This document shows positions 45,402 to 54,795 of a stretch of DNA of 64,000 bases, one piece after another. The DNA is taken from contig JARGNG010000001.1 in assembly GCA_029213265.1 (NCBI GenBank), positions 124,822-188,821 of the forward strand, read 5' to 3'. Positions within the stretch are counted from its first letter, which is position 1, and each line of letters opens with the position of its first letter. The position numbers and the translations under genes were made by a program. This DNA is from Verrucomicrobiales bacterium (GTDB lineage Bacteria; Verrucomicrobiota; Verrucomicrobiia; Verrucomicrobiales; DEV007). The notes under the pieces were generated by a model. The model saw only the letters and a list, made by a program, of their open reading frames with translations, had not been told where the DNA came from and searched no databases.

Positions 45402-46979
45402 CTAGCCCGCTATCTTTTGCGCGCCCGGTCGGCCGCTTTCGACGACGAAGGTGGCCTTGGTCTCCACCGGTGCTCCCGGCTTGTCCACGTAAGGTGTGGT
45501 CCGGAGAAAGGTGGTCCAGGTTTCCGGAGTGATTTCGCAGGAGACGTAGCCGCGATTGGAATTGTAGAACTTTACGAAATCATTCTGCGCGGCGGCCCGC
45601 TCGTATTCGGGGATCACGTTGCCGCCGTTCCCGGCTGAGGTCATTGAGGTGCCGACAAATTCCGTGCCGACAATGGGAGACTTCGGATCTTCGAAATCGA
45701 GTTGGAGATCGTTGACCCAGTTCAGATGAATGTCGCCGGTGAGGACGACCGGGTTCGATATCTTTCGATCGTGAAAGAACCGCAGAAGTCGCCGCCGACT
45801 CACTTCATAACCGGGCCACTGGTCCATGCTGTAGAGCTTTTCCTCACCCTCGCCCCGGTTGAGGGGAGCCATCATGACCTGCTGCGCGAGCACGTTCCAA
45901 TTCGATTCGGACTCGAGAAGGTTTCGCATGAGCCAGTTTTCCTGCCTTCTTCCGAGCATCGTCGCTTTCGGATCGAAAACCTTTCCTTCCATCGGCTTCT
46001 GGTGATCGCCGTTGGGCTGGTCGGTCCGATACTGACGGGTATCGAGAACCTGGAAGTTGGCGAGTCGGCCGTAACGACACTCCCGGTAGAGTGTCATGTC
46101 AGGACCCTGAGGGAAAGAACGCCGTCGCAGTGGCATGAATTCATAGTAGGCCTGGTAGGCATCCATGCGTCGCTGGAGAAAGACTTCCGGGGACACCCCG
46201 TCCTCTTCAGAAACGAGGTTGGCGCAATTGTTATCAAACTCATGATCATCCCAGGTCACGAGCCAGGGAAAGAGGCGGTGCGTTTCCTGCAGTGTTTCGT
46301 CGAGCCGATACTGAGCGTAGCGGGTCCGGTACTCGTCGAGCGTTTCGACCTCCTTGCCGATGTGTTTCCGGGGACGATTGTCGATTCCGCCATATTCATA
46401 GATGTAGTCGCCAAGGTGAACGACGAGATCGAGGTCCTCCTTCTGCATGTGAGGATAGCCGTTGAAATAACCGCTTTCGAAATGCTGGCAGGAGGTAAAG
46501 GCAAAACGAACGAGGTCCGGCGAGGCATCGTGAGCCGGCGCGGTTCGAGTCCGGCCGATCGGACTGGTTTCGTTTCCGGCATGAAAACGGTAGTAATACC
46601 AGCGATGAGATCCGAGACCGTCCACCTCAACGTGAACCGAGTGACCCAGTTGCGGCATCGCGAGTGCATCGCCCGCCTTGGCAAGATTCTTGAACTGCTC
46701 ATCGGTGGCGATCTCCCAGCGGACCCGGACCGGTTCCGGATCCATCCCTCCGCCATCAAGCGGTTTCGGAGCGAGTCGGGTCCATAGAACGACACCGTCC
46801 GGCTCCGGATCGCCGGAGGCAACTCCCAGGGTGAAAGGATTGTCGCTGAATTTCGGCTTTTCGTTGATTCTGCCTTCGGCGCGGAGCGCAGCATAGGGAA
46901 TCGCGGAAACAGTGGCAAGGTAGGCGAGAAAGGAACGTCTTTCGATACCGTAGCGACGGGAAGAAGGGCGGTGATTCAT
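45402..46979 (-). CDS. phoD: Alkaline phosphatase D-family phosphodiesterase
   Basis: This 525-residue Tat-exported metallophosphoesterase has the twin-arginine signal GIERRSFLAYLATVSAIPYA. A fibronectin-like N-terminal domain precedes the catalytic part. RFAFTSCQHFESGYFN, LDLVVHLGDYIYEYGG, VTWDDHEFDNNCAN and PVVLTGDIHLNWVNDLQ are the conserved metal-binding blocks of PhoD. The enzyme releases phosphate from phosphomonoesters or diesters outside the cytoplasm using Ca and Fe. It starts about 140 bases downstream of the five-gene operon, probably as a separate unit. No Pho box is recognisable. Confidence 0.93.
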   Translation of the reverse strand: MNHRPSSRRYGIERRSFLAYLATVSAIPYAALRAEGRINEKPKFSDNPFTLGVASGDPEPDGVVLWTRLAPKPLDGGGMDPEPVRVRWEIATDEQFKNLAKAGDALAMPQLGHSVHVEVDGLGSHRWYYYRFHAGNETSPIGRTRTAPAHDASPDLVRFAFTSCQHFESGYFNGYPHMQKEDLDLVVHLGDYIYEYGGIDNRPRKHIGKEVETLDEYRTRYAQYRLDETLQETHRLFPWLVTWDDHEFDNNCANLVSEEDGVSPEVFLQRRMDAYQAYYEFMPLRRRSFPQGPDMTLYRECRYGRLANFQVLDTRQYRTDQPNGDHQKPMEGKVFDPKATMLGRRQENWLMRNLLESESNWNVLAQQVMMAPLNRGEGEEKLYSMDQWPGYEVSRRRLLRFFHDRKISNPVVLTGDIHLNWVNDLQLDFEDPKSPIVGTEFVGTSMTSAGNGGNVIPEYERAAAQNDFVKFYNSNRGYVSCEITPETWTTFLRTTPYVDKPGAPVETKATFVVESGRPGAQKIAG

Positions 46980-47035
46980 GCCTCAGGATAAGGAGCTGTT
47001 GGAAATCGATGCAATCGTTGACTCGCCGCAAATCC

Positions 47036-47080
47036 GGCCTCGTCGGAAGGCTTGCAAAGCAGCCTTCGCGGGCGGAGGCC
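47036..47080. repeat. Imperfect hairpin downstream of the five-gene operon
   Basis: GGCCTC...GGAAGGCT at 47036-47052 pairs imperfectly with AGCCTTCG...GGAGGCC at 47061-47080, with TGCAAAGC as loop. It lies 38 bases past the stop of the giant FG-GAP gene. It could act as a transcription end or be a REP-like repeat. No T tract follows. Confidence 0.5.
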
Positions 47081-47117
47081 GAAGCGTGCCCCTCCTGAAC
47101 CGGCCTTTTGGGGAAGA

Positions 47118-50100
47118 CTACTTCACTTCGATCCGATCTATTCCGACCATGTAGCTGGGCAGCGCTTCCGGATTCTTTCCGGTGATATGGACGTCAATCT
47201 GGAGCGGTTCACTGGGACTGATGTTTACGTTCTCAAATCGAATCGGTTCACCGGGGAGAACAGTTTCCGTGTAGAAGTCCACCTCACGAAGCTGTCCGTT
47301 GATGGCGATTTTCACCTGGGCGTAGTCTTTTGCTGTCGTCGGGAAAAGGACCAGGTTGTGATTGCCGGGTTTGAGACCCTCGAGTTTTAAGGTGAGAATG
47401 TCGCCCGGTTGTGCGCCGGTCCACCAGAGCTGGTGGCTCCCGGACCAGGCCGGGCCGAAGTTGGACATGCCTTGAGGTCTCAGTTGGCCGGACTTTGGCG
47501 CAAAGTTTTCGACAAGCGATTCGGCTTCGATCCGCGTGACTCCCTTTGCCGGGGGAGGGACTTCACTTGCTTGCGAAACCGGCTTCTTTTCTCCAGGCAA
47601 TGGCACCTGTTGGGAGCTTGCCAGATACTTCACGAGGTCGGCGACCTGTTCGATCTTCATCGTGTCGAAAAGGCCGGCAGGCATGAGGGATTGGGCCATC
47701 TGCTGCCGCTCCTTGATCTCAGTGATCTTCACGTCGGTATCGGTGCCGCCGGGCATGGATACGGTGACGAACTCCGGTGTCTCCGCTTTCACCATCCCGC
47801 TGATGGTGGAGCCGTCCTTCATTGTGAAAATGTTCAGCAGGTATTCTCTTCCGACTACGGAACTCGGAGCGAGAACATTCTCCAACAGATAGGCGAGGTC
47901 AGCACGATTGGATCCGGTTAGGTCAGGGCCGAGTGCAATGCCCTCTCCGAAAAGCTGGTGGCAGGTTCCGCAAGTCATGGTGTAGGTCTGTCGGCCGCGG
48001 GAGGCGTCGGCCTTCGCCATGACCTTGGGATTCAATTTCTTTTTCCATTCTTCGATGGCAGCCGTGAGCCCGGCAATGTCGACACCACCGCCTCCACGAA
48101 GCCAGTTTTTATCGATCAGTGCGGTGATCTTCTCATTTTCGAACCGCTCGAACTGGTCGAGCATGACGGGGGAAACAAGTGAGGATTCGAGCTTCTTTCC
48201 ATCAACCGCTTCGAGAAGAGCCAGCGCCATTTCAGGACGGGAGGCGAGGAGGTTGATTGCTTCATTCCGCTGCTTCAGTGGCAAGCCGGGAAGAACCGCC
48301 ACGATTGCGTTGGCGGTCTCGGAACCGGGGTGCCGTCGCAGAGCCGCGATCGCAGCGGGGCGAAGGGGCGCTACCGGCAGAAGTTCACGGGCGAGGGCTC
48401 CAAGTTCGGGGTCGCGTCCGACCGTAAGCAGTTCGAGCGCTTCGATGCGTTGCCCGGGGCCGGTCTTCTCGTTGCGGGCGACCGTTCTCCAATGCGGGAA
48501 AAATTCGGGATCACCAAATCGAGCGCCCATTTTCCGAAGAAGAGTTTCCTGCCCATGACCGGTGCTAAAGGATCGACCCTGTTTCTTTGCTTCCTCCCAG
48601 CCATCCGGCCTCTCAACCGGGGGAAGACTTTCCAAAGCGGTGAGCAGTTGGTTGGCCTGCCCCGTCCAATCCTTCATTTGCGCCTTCGACAGGGAATCCA
48701 TGATGGCGGAACGACCTTCCGGGAAAACTGCGGCACGACGAGTGAGGAAGTCCTTCAGCATGGGCCACGATGTCCGGCTGACCAGTTCGAGCGCCCTGCC
48801 CGGATCGGCTTCGACAAGGGGTGCGATTCCGTACCAGGTCAGGTAGGGAATGTTTCGATCGCGCTCGCTGCGACCGTGCGCAATCAGTCCCCGTGCCAAT
48901 TCCCAGCGTTGCTCCAGGGGCAGTGTCTGCAGCTTCGAGGCGAGATAGCGACGAACGACCAACGACTCTTCGGTCTTCGACATTTCGATGAGGCGGGGGA
49001 GGGTGCCTTCATTGGCAACGGCAATCTGTATGGCCCATCCACGGATGTGTTCATCCGGGTCGGAGAGTGCCGCCATCAAATGCTTTTCGTCGACCGTTCC
49101 CGTGACGTGACGAGTCCAGAGCGCCCGGAGCCGAAAGGGAGTCTCACGGGAGTGTTCATTTTCAAACTCTGTCAGGGCGGCTGCGACGGCTTTGTGGTCG
49201 AGAGAGACGACCGCGGCGCGCTCTTGAAGAAGGCGTTGCGCCTGCCGAGCGTGAAAGGTGTTTTCTGATGCTAACAAAGCCACGAGAGCCTCATCGTCGC
49301 GCTCCGGCAGATCCAGCGCCGTCGTTTTGGCATCGCCATGACGAACCCGGAAGATGCGTCCGTTGCTTCGGTCCCAGGCTTCGACATCGCGGTGGTGGCA
49401 GGTTTGCCCGTCGACCCAATCGGAATAGTAGAGCGCCCCGTCGGGTCCCTGCATGACTCCCACTCCGACGGTGTCATGATTATTTGTCAGGAGGAAATCC
49501 GGACGGTGCCTCGCGAGGTAGCCCGATCCGTCGACGCCGAGGTCCTCCCGCACGATGCGGTGTCCGTGCAGGTTGTGGAAATACATCTGCCGGCGATAGG
49601 AGGCAGGAAATTCCGGGGCATCGTAGTAGACCAGCCCGCAGTGGGCATGGCCGCCGCCGACCGTGTTGGTGAAATTAATTTCCTCTTCCGGCTCGTCCCC
49701 TTTGTTTCCCCTCCACTCGGTCCAGAGGATCCTCATGTTGCCGGTGTAGTGACTGTGATCCGCAATCGTCTTGATGTCATCAAAGGTGAAGGGATCGAAA
49801 TGCTGACCGGCCTGTCGGAAATATCGACCACCATGGCTCAAGTGATAGAAATGGGGAATGACGCAGGCGCTGACGAAGAAGTCCCCGTATTCGTTGAAGT
49901 CGACGCCCCAGGGATTGCTCGTTCCGTGGGCGTAGACCTCAAACTCTTTGGAGACAGGATGAAAGCGCCACACCCCCGCATTGATGGGGATACGCTGTTC
50001 ATCCGGTGTGCCCGGCTTCCCGACTTTGGAATGGGTAAAGACGCCATGGCAGCCGTAGAGCCAGCCGTCGGGTCCCCAGGTGAATGCATTCAGCGTTTCG

Positions 50101-51746
50101 TGAGTATCCTGCCAGCCCCAGCCATCGAGAAGAATCTCGGGTTCGCCGTCGGGTTGGTCGTTTTGATCTTTGTCAGGATAGAAAAGGAGGTAGGGCGCGG
50201 CGCCGACGTAGACACCTCCGAATCCGATTTCGATTCCGCTGGCGAGATTGATGTTCTCGGCGAAGACCTTGCGGGTTTCGAAGCTGCCGTTGGAATCAGC
50301 GTCTTCAAAAATGAGGATGCGGTCTTTCCCCTCGTTGAAGTTACCCTCGTCCCGCACCGGATAGGTATGACCTTCGATCACCCAGATGCGGCCGCGCGCA
50401 TCGAAGGTCATGGCAATGGGCTGAGTCAGGACGGGTTCGGCCGCGATGAGATCGATCGTGAATCCGTCGGGAGGCGAAGCCTGCTCGCGTGCCTCTTCCG
50501 GGGAGAGATTGTTTTTGTACTGATCCTGCGGCAGGTGTTCTCCGTGACTCCATTTCGGCAGTGCTGATATCTTGCCACCGGCGATTCGCGTATGAACGAG
50601 GAGGCCCTTTTTGCTGCTGGTGACAATGTCAGGCTTTTGATCGCCGTCGAGATCGGTTACCTTCACCTCGACGCCCACCCCGGAATCATGGTCAACAAGA
50701 TGCGGAACCCAATCAATGGCACCGTCCTTTTCCGTATTCCGAAACCAGTAGAGAACCGCTTCCTGGAGTCCGCCCGGGTCACGACCCTGGTGGGCAAAGT
50801 AGCGTTTGCCGGTGACAAAATCATTTCGCCCGTCGCCATCCATGTCGGCGAGGGCAAGCGCGTGAGGTTGAGAAAACGCGACGCCGTAGGGATTTTCAGT
50901 CGAGCTTTCCCCGACGATGTTGTGTCGGGAGAACTTGCCGGGAGCGTGCTGCTTGAACCAGGCGATGCCGTAGCCGTGCGCATTGAGAGAAGTGATGATG
51001 TCGTTGTCACCATCCTGATCGAGATCATCGATCAGGATTTGGGAACCGCCACCGCCGTAGGGGATCAGTGCCCACTTGTGTTTTTTCCAGGGGCCGGCGG
51101 AGCCGTCTTCGGGTTGCTCATACCAGTGCATCTTCTCGATGACATCGGCACGGCCGTCACCGTTGATGTCCCCAACGCCCAGTCCGTGACCAAAGGGGGT
51201 AGCCGCTTCGCCGGTTGGCGAGATCGCGTGCCAGGTCCAGGGCTTTGTCGCATCGTCGCTGGCTTCGAAGTAGCCGTAGGCTTTCTCCCTCGCACAGACA
51301 ATTTCGGGATGCCCTCCGGGAATGAGGTCGACAAGGTGAGGGGATTCGTTCGCGACTTGATCAGCCACTTCGACCATTTCCCATCGCTCTTGATCGCTGT
51401 TCAGATAGAGGCGGGCGGATTTTCCGGGGAAGCCGAAAACAAGTATGTCGTTCTTTCCGTCTGCGTTGAAGTCCCTGACAAAGCTGAAAAAATTGTCGGA
51501 GTAACCGCTTCCTCCATCGAAGGGTTCACCGTCAGCGAAGCGCGTCTGCTTTTGAAAATCCGGACCGGCGAACCAGAAGGGGCCATAAGTAATGTCGACC
51601 TTGCCGTCTCCGTTGAGATCTCCCACTCCGGCTCCTTCGGCATAGAAGTCAGACAGCAGGGATGTCGTTTTCCATTGGTCTGCGGCCACGGTGGAGATCA
51701 CCAGAGGTAGGGTTGCCAGGAGGAAGAATTTCCGGGAGGTAGGCAT
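47118..51746 (-). CDS. FG-GAP / bound-dehydrogenase / HEAT / cytochrome c giant protein
   Basis: This 1542-residue secreted protein starts at the ATG at 51746, overlapping the stop of the upstream sulfatase gene by one base (TGATG); the signal is MPTSRKFFLLATLPLVISTV. Residues about 20-410 are FG-GAP/VCBS repeats with Ca-type loops (DLNGDGKVDI, DINGDGRADV, DQDGDNDI, DMDGDGRNDF). A bound-dehydrogenase propeller follows (GFTIDLIAAEPVLTQPIAM), then HEAT-like helices, a cytochrome with CGTCH and QSLMPAGL, and a C-terminal sandwich (ITRIEAESLVENF-type start) resembling a CBM. It is the last gene of the operon. Confidence 0.9.
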   Translation of the reverse strand: MPTSRKFFLLATLPLVISTVAADQWKTTSLLSDFYAEGAGVGDLNGDGKVDITYGPFWFAGPDFQKQTRFADGEPFDGGSGYSDNFFSFVRDFNADGKNDILVFGFPGKSARLYLNSDQERWEMVEVADQVANESPHLVDLIPGGHPEIVCAREKAYGYFEASDDATKPWTWHAISPTGEAATPFGHGLGVGDINGDGRADVIEKMHWYEQPEDGSAGPWKKHKWALIPYGGGGSQILIDDLDQDGDNDIITSLNAHGYGIAWFKQHAPGKFSRHNIVGESSTENPYGVAFSQPHALALADMDGDGRNDFVTGKRYFAHQGRDPGGLQEAVLYWFRNTEKDGAIDWVPHLVDHDSGVGVEVKVTDLDGDQKPDIVTSSKKGLLVHTRIAGGKISALPKWSHGEHLPQDQYKNNLSPEEAREQASPPDGFTIDLIAAEPVLTQPIAMTFDARGRIWVIEGHTYPVRDEGNFNEGKDRILIFEDADSNGSFETRKVFAENINLASGIEIGFGGVYVGAAPYLLFYPDKDQNDQPDGEPEILLDGWGWQDTHETLNAFTWGPDGWLYGCHGVFTHSKVGKPGTPDEQRIPINAGVWRFHPVSKEFEVYAHGTSNPWGVDFNEYGDFFVSACVIPHFYHLSHGGRYFRQAGQHFDPFTFDDIKTIADHSHYTGNMRILWTEWRGNKGDEPEEEINFTNTVGGGHAHCGLVYYDAPEFPASYRRQMYFHNLHGHRIVREDLGVDGSGYLARHRPDFLLTNNHDTVGVGVMQGPDGALYYSDWVDGQTCHHRDVEAWDRSNGRIFRVRHGDAKTTALDLPERDDEALVALLASENTFHARQAQRLLQERAAVVSLDHKAVAAALTEFENEHSRETPFRLRALWTRHVTGTVDEKHLMAALSDPDEHIRGWAIQIAVANEGTLPRLIEMSKTEESLVVRRYLASKLQTLPLEQRWELARGLIAHGRSERDRNIPYLTWYGIAPLVEADPGRALELVSRTSWPMLKDFLTRRAAVFPEGRSAIMDSLSKAQMKDWTGQANQLLTALESLPPVERPDGWEEAKKQGRSFSTGHGQETLLRKMGARFGDPEFFPHWRTVARNEKTGPGQRIEALELLTVGRDPELGALARELLPVAPLRPAAIAALRRHPGSETANAIVAVLPGLPLKQRNEAINLLASRPEMALALLEAVDGKKLESSLVSPVMLDQFERFENEKITALIDKNWLRGGGGVDIAGLTAAIEEWKKKLNPKVMAKADASRGRQTYTMTCGTCHQLFGEGIALGPDLTGSNRADLAYLLENVLAPSSVVGREYLLNIFTMKDGSTISGMVKAETPEFVTVSMPGGTDTDVKITEIKERQQMAQSLMPAGLFDTMKIEQVADLVKYLASSQQVPLPGEKKPVSQASEVPPPAKGVTRIEAESLVENFAPKSGQLRPQGMSNFGPAWSGSHQLWWTGAQPGDILTLKLEGLKPGNHNLVLFPTTAKDYAQVKIAINGQLREVDFYTETVLPGEPIRFENVNISPSEPLQIDVHITGKNPEALPSYMVGIDRIEVK

Positions 51747-53290
51747 CACTGTTTTCTGGTTGGCATCGAAGCTCCGGTGTTCTCCCTCCATTGGCGGAGC
51801 GCGGTAAGGAGTTCCCGGGTCTTTTCAGGATATTCTTTGCTGAGATCCCGATTCTCACTGGGATCTTCTTTCAGGTTGAAGAGCTGGACAGATCCGTTTT
51901 CAAAATACTCAATCAATTTAAAGTCTCCGTCGCGAACCGCCCCGCCGGGACTTTGCATGCCATGGTTGCTGTAGTGGGGGAAGTGCCAGAACAGAGGGCC
52001 GCGTTCAAATGACTTCTTCTCCATCAAGTGTACTAAACTGACTCCGTCGATTTCGGTGCCGGGACGCTTGCTGATGCCCACTGCTTCCAGGACTGTCGGA
52101 AAATAGTCCGTTCCGGTGACGGGTTCGTCGCAGGTCGTTCCTGCGGCCACTCTGCCCGGCCACTTGATGATTGCGGGCACGCGAATGCCACCCTCATAGA
52201 GCCACCCTTTGGCCCCGCGGAGGGGGAGGTTGGAGGTGGAAAAGGCACGATCCAATTTGTCTTTTGCGACGACACGCTTGGGATTTCCGAAATTACCTCC
52301 CGACATGCCACCATTGTCGGAAGTGAAGATGACGAGGGTATTTTTTGTCAGATTGAGTTCCTCCAGTTTTGCCACGACCCGTCCGAGGCTTTCATCCATC
52401 GCCTCGACCATGGCCGCAAACTGTGGATTGTCCTGGTGTTGCTTGATTTTCACGGTCCGGTTCGGGAGTACCTTGAAGCCTGAATGGGAGGGCCTATTGA
52501 GCAATTGATCCAGTTCGTCGCGTGTCAGGGGATCTGGATCGTCGGGGTTTCCTTCGAGGATGAACCCGGGTCCTTCGGGTGGTTCGATTTGAGCGAGCCT
52601 GTCTTCGTATTTTTTGACAAGGTCGGGGCGTCCATCGATTGGATCGTGCACAGCGAAATGACTCAGGTAAAGAAAAAAGGGCTCGTCCCTGCTCTCTTCG
52701 ATAAAACCGAGTGCCTCGTCGGTGAGACGGTCGGTGAGGTAGTCTCCCGGTTCCCCGGGGAGGCCTTCGAGCTGGAACGGCGCATGGTATCCGGCCTTCG
52801 GCCACCCTTTGAACCAGTTTTGAGGCACCATGAGGTCGAAGCCCTGCTGCATAGGGCCGGCAGGATTCTCTCCGAGGTGCCATTTTCCAAAGTGCCCTGT
52901 CGCATAGCCGTGGGCCTTGAGAATTTCAGCGAGGGTGGATTCCTCCAGCGGCAGGGCCGGTCTGTTCTCCGGCTGCCGGAGACTCTGAAAGGGAAAATCC
53001 TTCCGGCCGCTGATCCAGTCGGTCAGGTGAAGGCGGGCCGGATATTTCCCGGTAAGAATCGAGGCCCGGGAGGGAGAGCAGACGTGGCAGGTTGCGTAGG
53101 CATCGGTGAAGCGGACGCCCTCCGCCGCAAGAGCGTCAATATGAGGGGTGTCGTAGAAAGTGCTCCCGTAGCAGCCGACATCGCTCCACCCGAGATCGTC
53201 GACGAGGAAGAAGACGATGTTGGGTGATTTCGCCCCGGCGATGCCGCAGAAAAACAGGGTGAGGCAGGTAAGTGAGATTCGGCTCATCAT
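51746..53290 (-). CDS. Secreted sulfatase, CSPSR type
   Basis: This 514-residue type I sulfatase has a signal MMSRISLTCLTLFFCGIAGA; the start could be 53290 or 53287, since ATGATG spans both. Metal segment NIVFFLVDDLGWSDVGCYG and formylglycine Cys71 (HVCSPSRASILTG) are canonical, with GKYPARLHLTDWI, GKWHLGENP and LVIFTSDNGGMSGG downstream. It overlaps the previous sulfatase by four bases (ATGA) and the giant gene by one, so it is expressed strictly with both. Confidence 0.95.
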   Translation of the reverse strand: MMSRISLTCLTLFFCGIAGAKSPNIVFFLVDDLGWSDVGCYGSTFYDTPHIDALAAEGVRFTDAYATCHVCSPSRASILTGKYPARLHLTDWISGRKDFPFQSLRQPENRPALPLEESTLAEILKAHGYATGHFGKWHLGENPAGPMQQGFDLMVPQNWFKGWPKAGYHAPFQLEGLPGEPGDYLTDRLTDEALGFIEESRDEPFFLYLSHFAVHDPIDGRPDLVKKYEDRLAQIEPPEGPGFILEGNPDDPDPLTRDELDQLLNRPSHSGFKVLPNRTVKIKQHQDNPQFAAMVEAMDESLGRVVAKLEELNLTKNTLVIFTSDNGGMSGGNFGNPKRVVAKDKLDRAFSTSNLPLRGAKGWLYEGGIRVPAIIKWPGRVAAGTTCDEPVTGTDYFPTVLEAVGISKRPGTEIDGVSLVHLMEKKSFERGPLFWHFPHYSNHGMQSPGGAVRDGDFKLIEYFENGSVQLFNLKEDPSENRDLSKEYPEKTRELLTALRQWRENTGASMPTRKQ

Positions 53291-54795
53291 TTTGGTTCGT
53301 TTCGGTCCGGTTTCGGATCGACGTTCCAGCCCCGGGTGCTGATCTGGCCGTAGTAGGGGTAATAGTCCCATTCCACGGGGCCACCGGCGACACGGGGGTC
53401 GCCGGTGGATTCGAGATGGTCGAAGAGTCGCTTCCGCAACGCGGCCTGCGTTTCGGCCATGCGAATTGAGCCTGCCAGGTTCACCATCTGGTGGGGATCG
53501 GTCTTCAGGTCGTAGAGCTCCTCGGCAGGGCGCATGCCGAAGGCCAGCTCCGCGAGGCGGGCGACGCCGTGCTCGTTGCGATGCTCCATGAGAAAGGTCT
53601 TGGTGGGAGAGGAGTCGATCTCACCGAAGGGAATGGAACGGGCGCAGACCGAAGGATCCGGTGATCCGGACGGCCAGCGTGTCGGTTCGAAATTGTGAAT
53701 GTAGAGAAACTCCGCCGTTCGAATCGCGCGGCAGGGGTAGCCCTTGCCCCCTTCGCGGCAGCCGTCGTGCCGCTCCATCGCGATGAACGCGGCGTCGCGA
53801 TTCTCCGGTTCTTCATCGCGGAAAATTCCGAGCAGGCTCCGGGCTGTCATCATTGTCGGCGGCTTCAGCCCGGCAGCTTGGAGAAAGGTCGGCGCGAGGT
53901 CGCTGAGGTTGACGAAGGCATCGACGGTTCGGCCTGGATCAGTGATTCCGTTAGGCCAGCGAATCGCCAGTGGAACTCGAGTGCCGCCATCGTAGAGGCT
54001 CGCCTTGGCGCGGGGAAACGGCATTCCGTGATCACTCGTTACCACGATTATCGTATTTTCCAATTGCCCGGATTCTTCCAGCATTGCGATCGCCCGAGAT
54101 ACCATCAAATCGAAATGCTCGACTTCGACGAGGTAATCGAGGATGTCGCTGCGCACGATTTCGTTGTCGGGAAAAATCGGTGGGACGATGACTTTGTTAA
54201 GATCTTTCCCCGTTCGTTTGCCAGCGCCCAACTCGTAGGCCCGATGCGGTTCGAATGTCCCGAGCCAGAAACAGAAGGGGCTGCCTTCCGGCATTCTCGC
54301 GAGGAAATCGGCGAAGTTAGCCGCGTAGTCCGTGTTCCGGATCGCCTTGAACGGCGGCTTGAGTTTCCTGGACTGAAATTCGGCTCCTGCCGGATTTTCA
54401 GTGCGCCCGCCTGGTTCGAGTCGACCCGGGCTCCAGCCTTTGCCGGTGTATCCTACGAAGTAGCCCGCTTCGTTCAACATCTCCGTGTAGGTGGCGAACC
54501 TGGCGGGTAGCGTGCTGTGAATGTTTCCTGCTTCTTCCAGCCGCCAGATCGACTGACCCGTCAAGATGGCGCTGCGCGAAGGGCCGCAGGTTGGCGCATC
54601 GCAAAAGGCATGGAGAAACCGCAGGCCTTCCCGCGCAATCCGGTCGAACCCAGGTGTTTGCACCACCGGATCGCCATTCGCACCGGTGTGGGCATAACTC
54701 TGGTCATCGGAGATGCAGAAGAGGATGTTGGGGCGCTCCCGAGCGAAGGCGCTCCCCGGCATGATTACCAGAAAGAAGAGGATGCGAATGATCAT
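53287..54795 (-). CDS. Secreted sulfatase, CGPSR type (heparan-N-sulfatase-like)
   Basis: This 502-residue type I sulfatase starts at the ATG at 54795 (signal MIIRILFFLVIMPGSAFA); the reading extending to 54924 lies inside the upstream gene. The metal segment is unusual, NILFCISDDQSYAHTGANG, as in sulfamidase-like enzymes, with formylglycine Cys70 in PTCGPSRSAILTG. GYTGKGWSPG replaces the usual GKWH, and IIVVTSDHGMPFPRAKASLY holds late metal ligands. It overlaps neighbours on both sides by four bases. An N-sulfoglucosamine-type substrate is a guess from these motifs. Confidence 0.94.
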   Translation of the reverse strand: MIIRILFFLVIMPGSAFARERPNILFCISDDQSYAHTGANGDPVVQTPGFDRIAREGLRFLHAFCDAPTCGPSRSAILTGQSIWRLEEAGNIHSTLPARFATYTEMLNEAGYFVGYTGKGWSPGRLEPGGRTENPAGAEFQSRKLKPPFKAIRNTDYAANFADFLARMPEGSPFCFWLGTFEPHRAYELGAGKRTGKDLNKVIVPPIFPDNEIVRSDILDYLVEVEHFDLMVSRAIAMLEESGQLENTIIVVTSDHGMPFPRAKASLYDGGTRVPLAIRWPNGITDPGRTVDAFVNLSDLAPTFLQAAGLKPPTMMTARSLLGIFRDEEPENRDAAFIAMERHDGCREGGKGYPCRAIRTAEFLYIHNFEPTRWPSGSPDPSVCARSIPFGEIDSSPTKTFLMEHRNEHGVARLAELAFGMRPAEELYDLKTDPHQMVNLAGSIRMAETQAALRKRLFDHLESTGDPRVAGGPVEWDYYPYYGQISTRGWNVDPKPDRNEPK

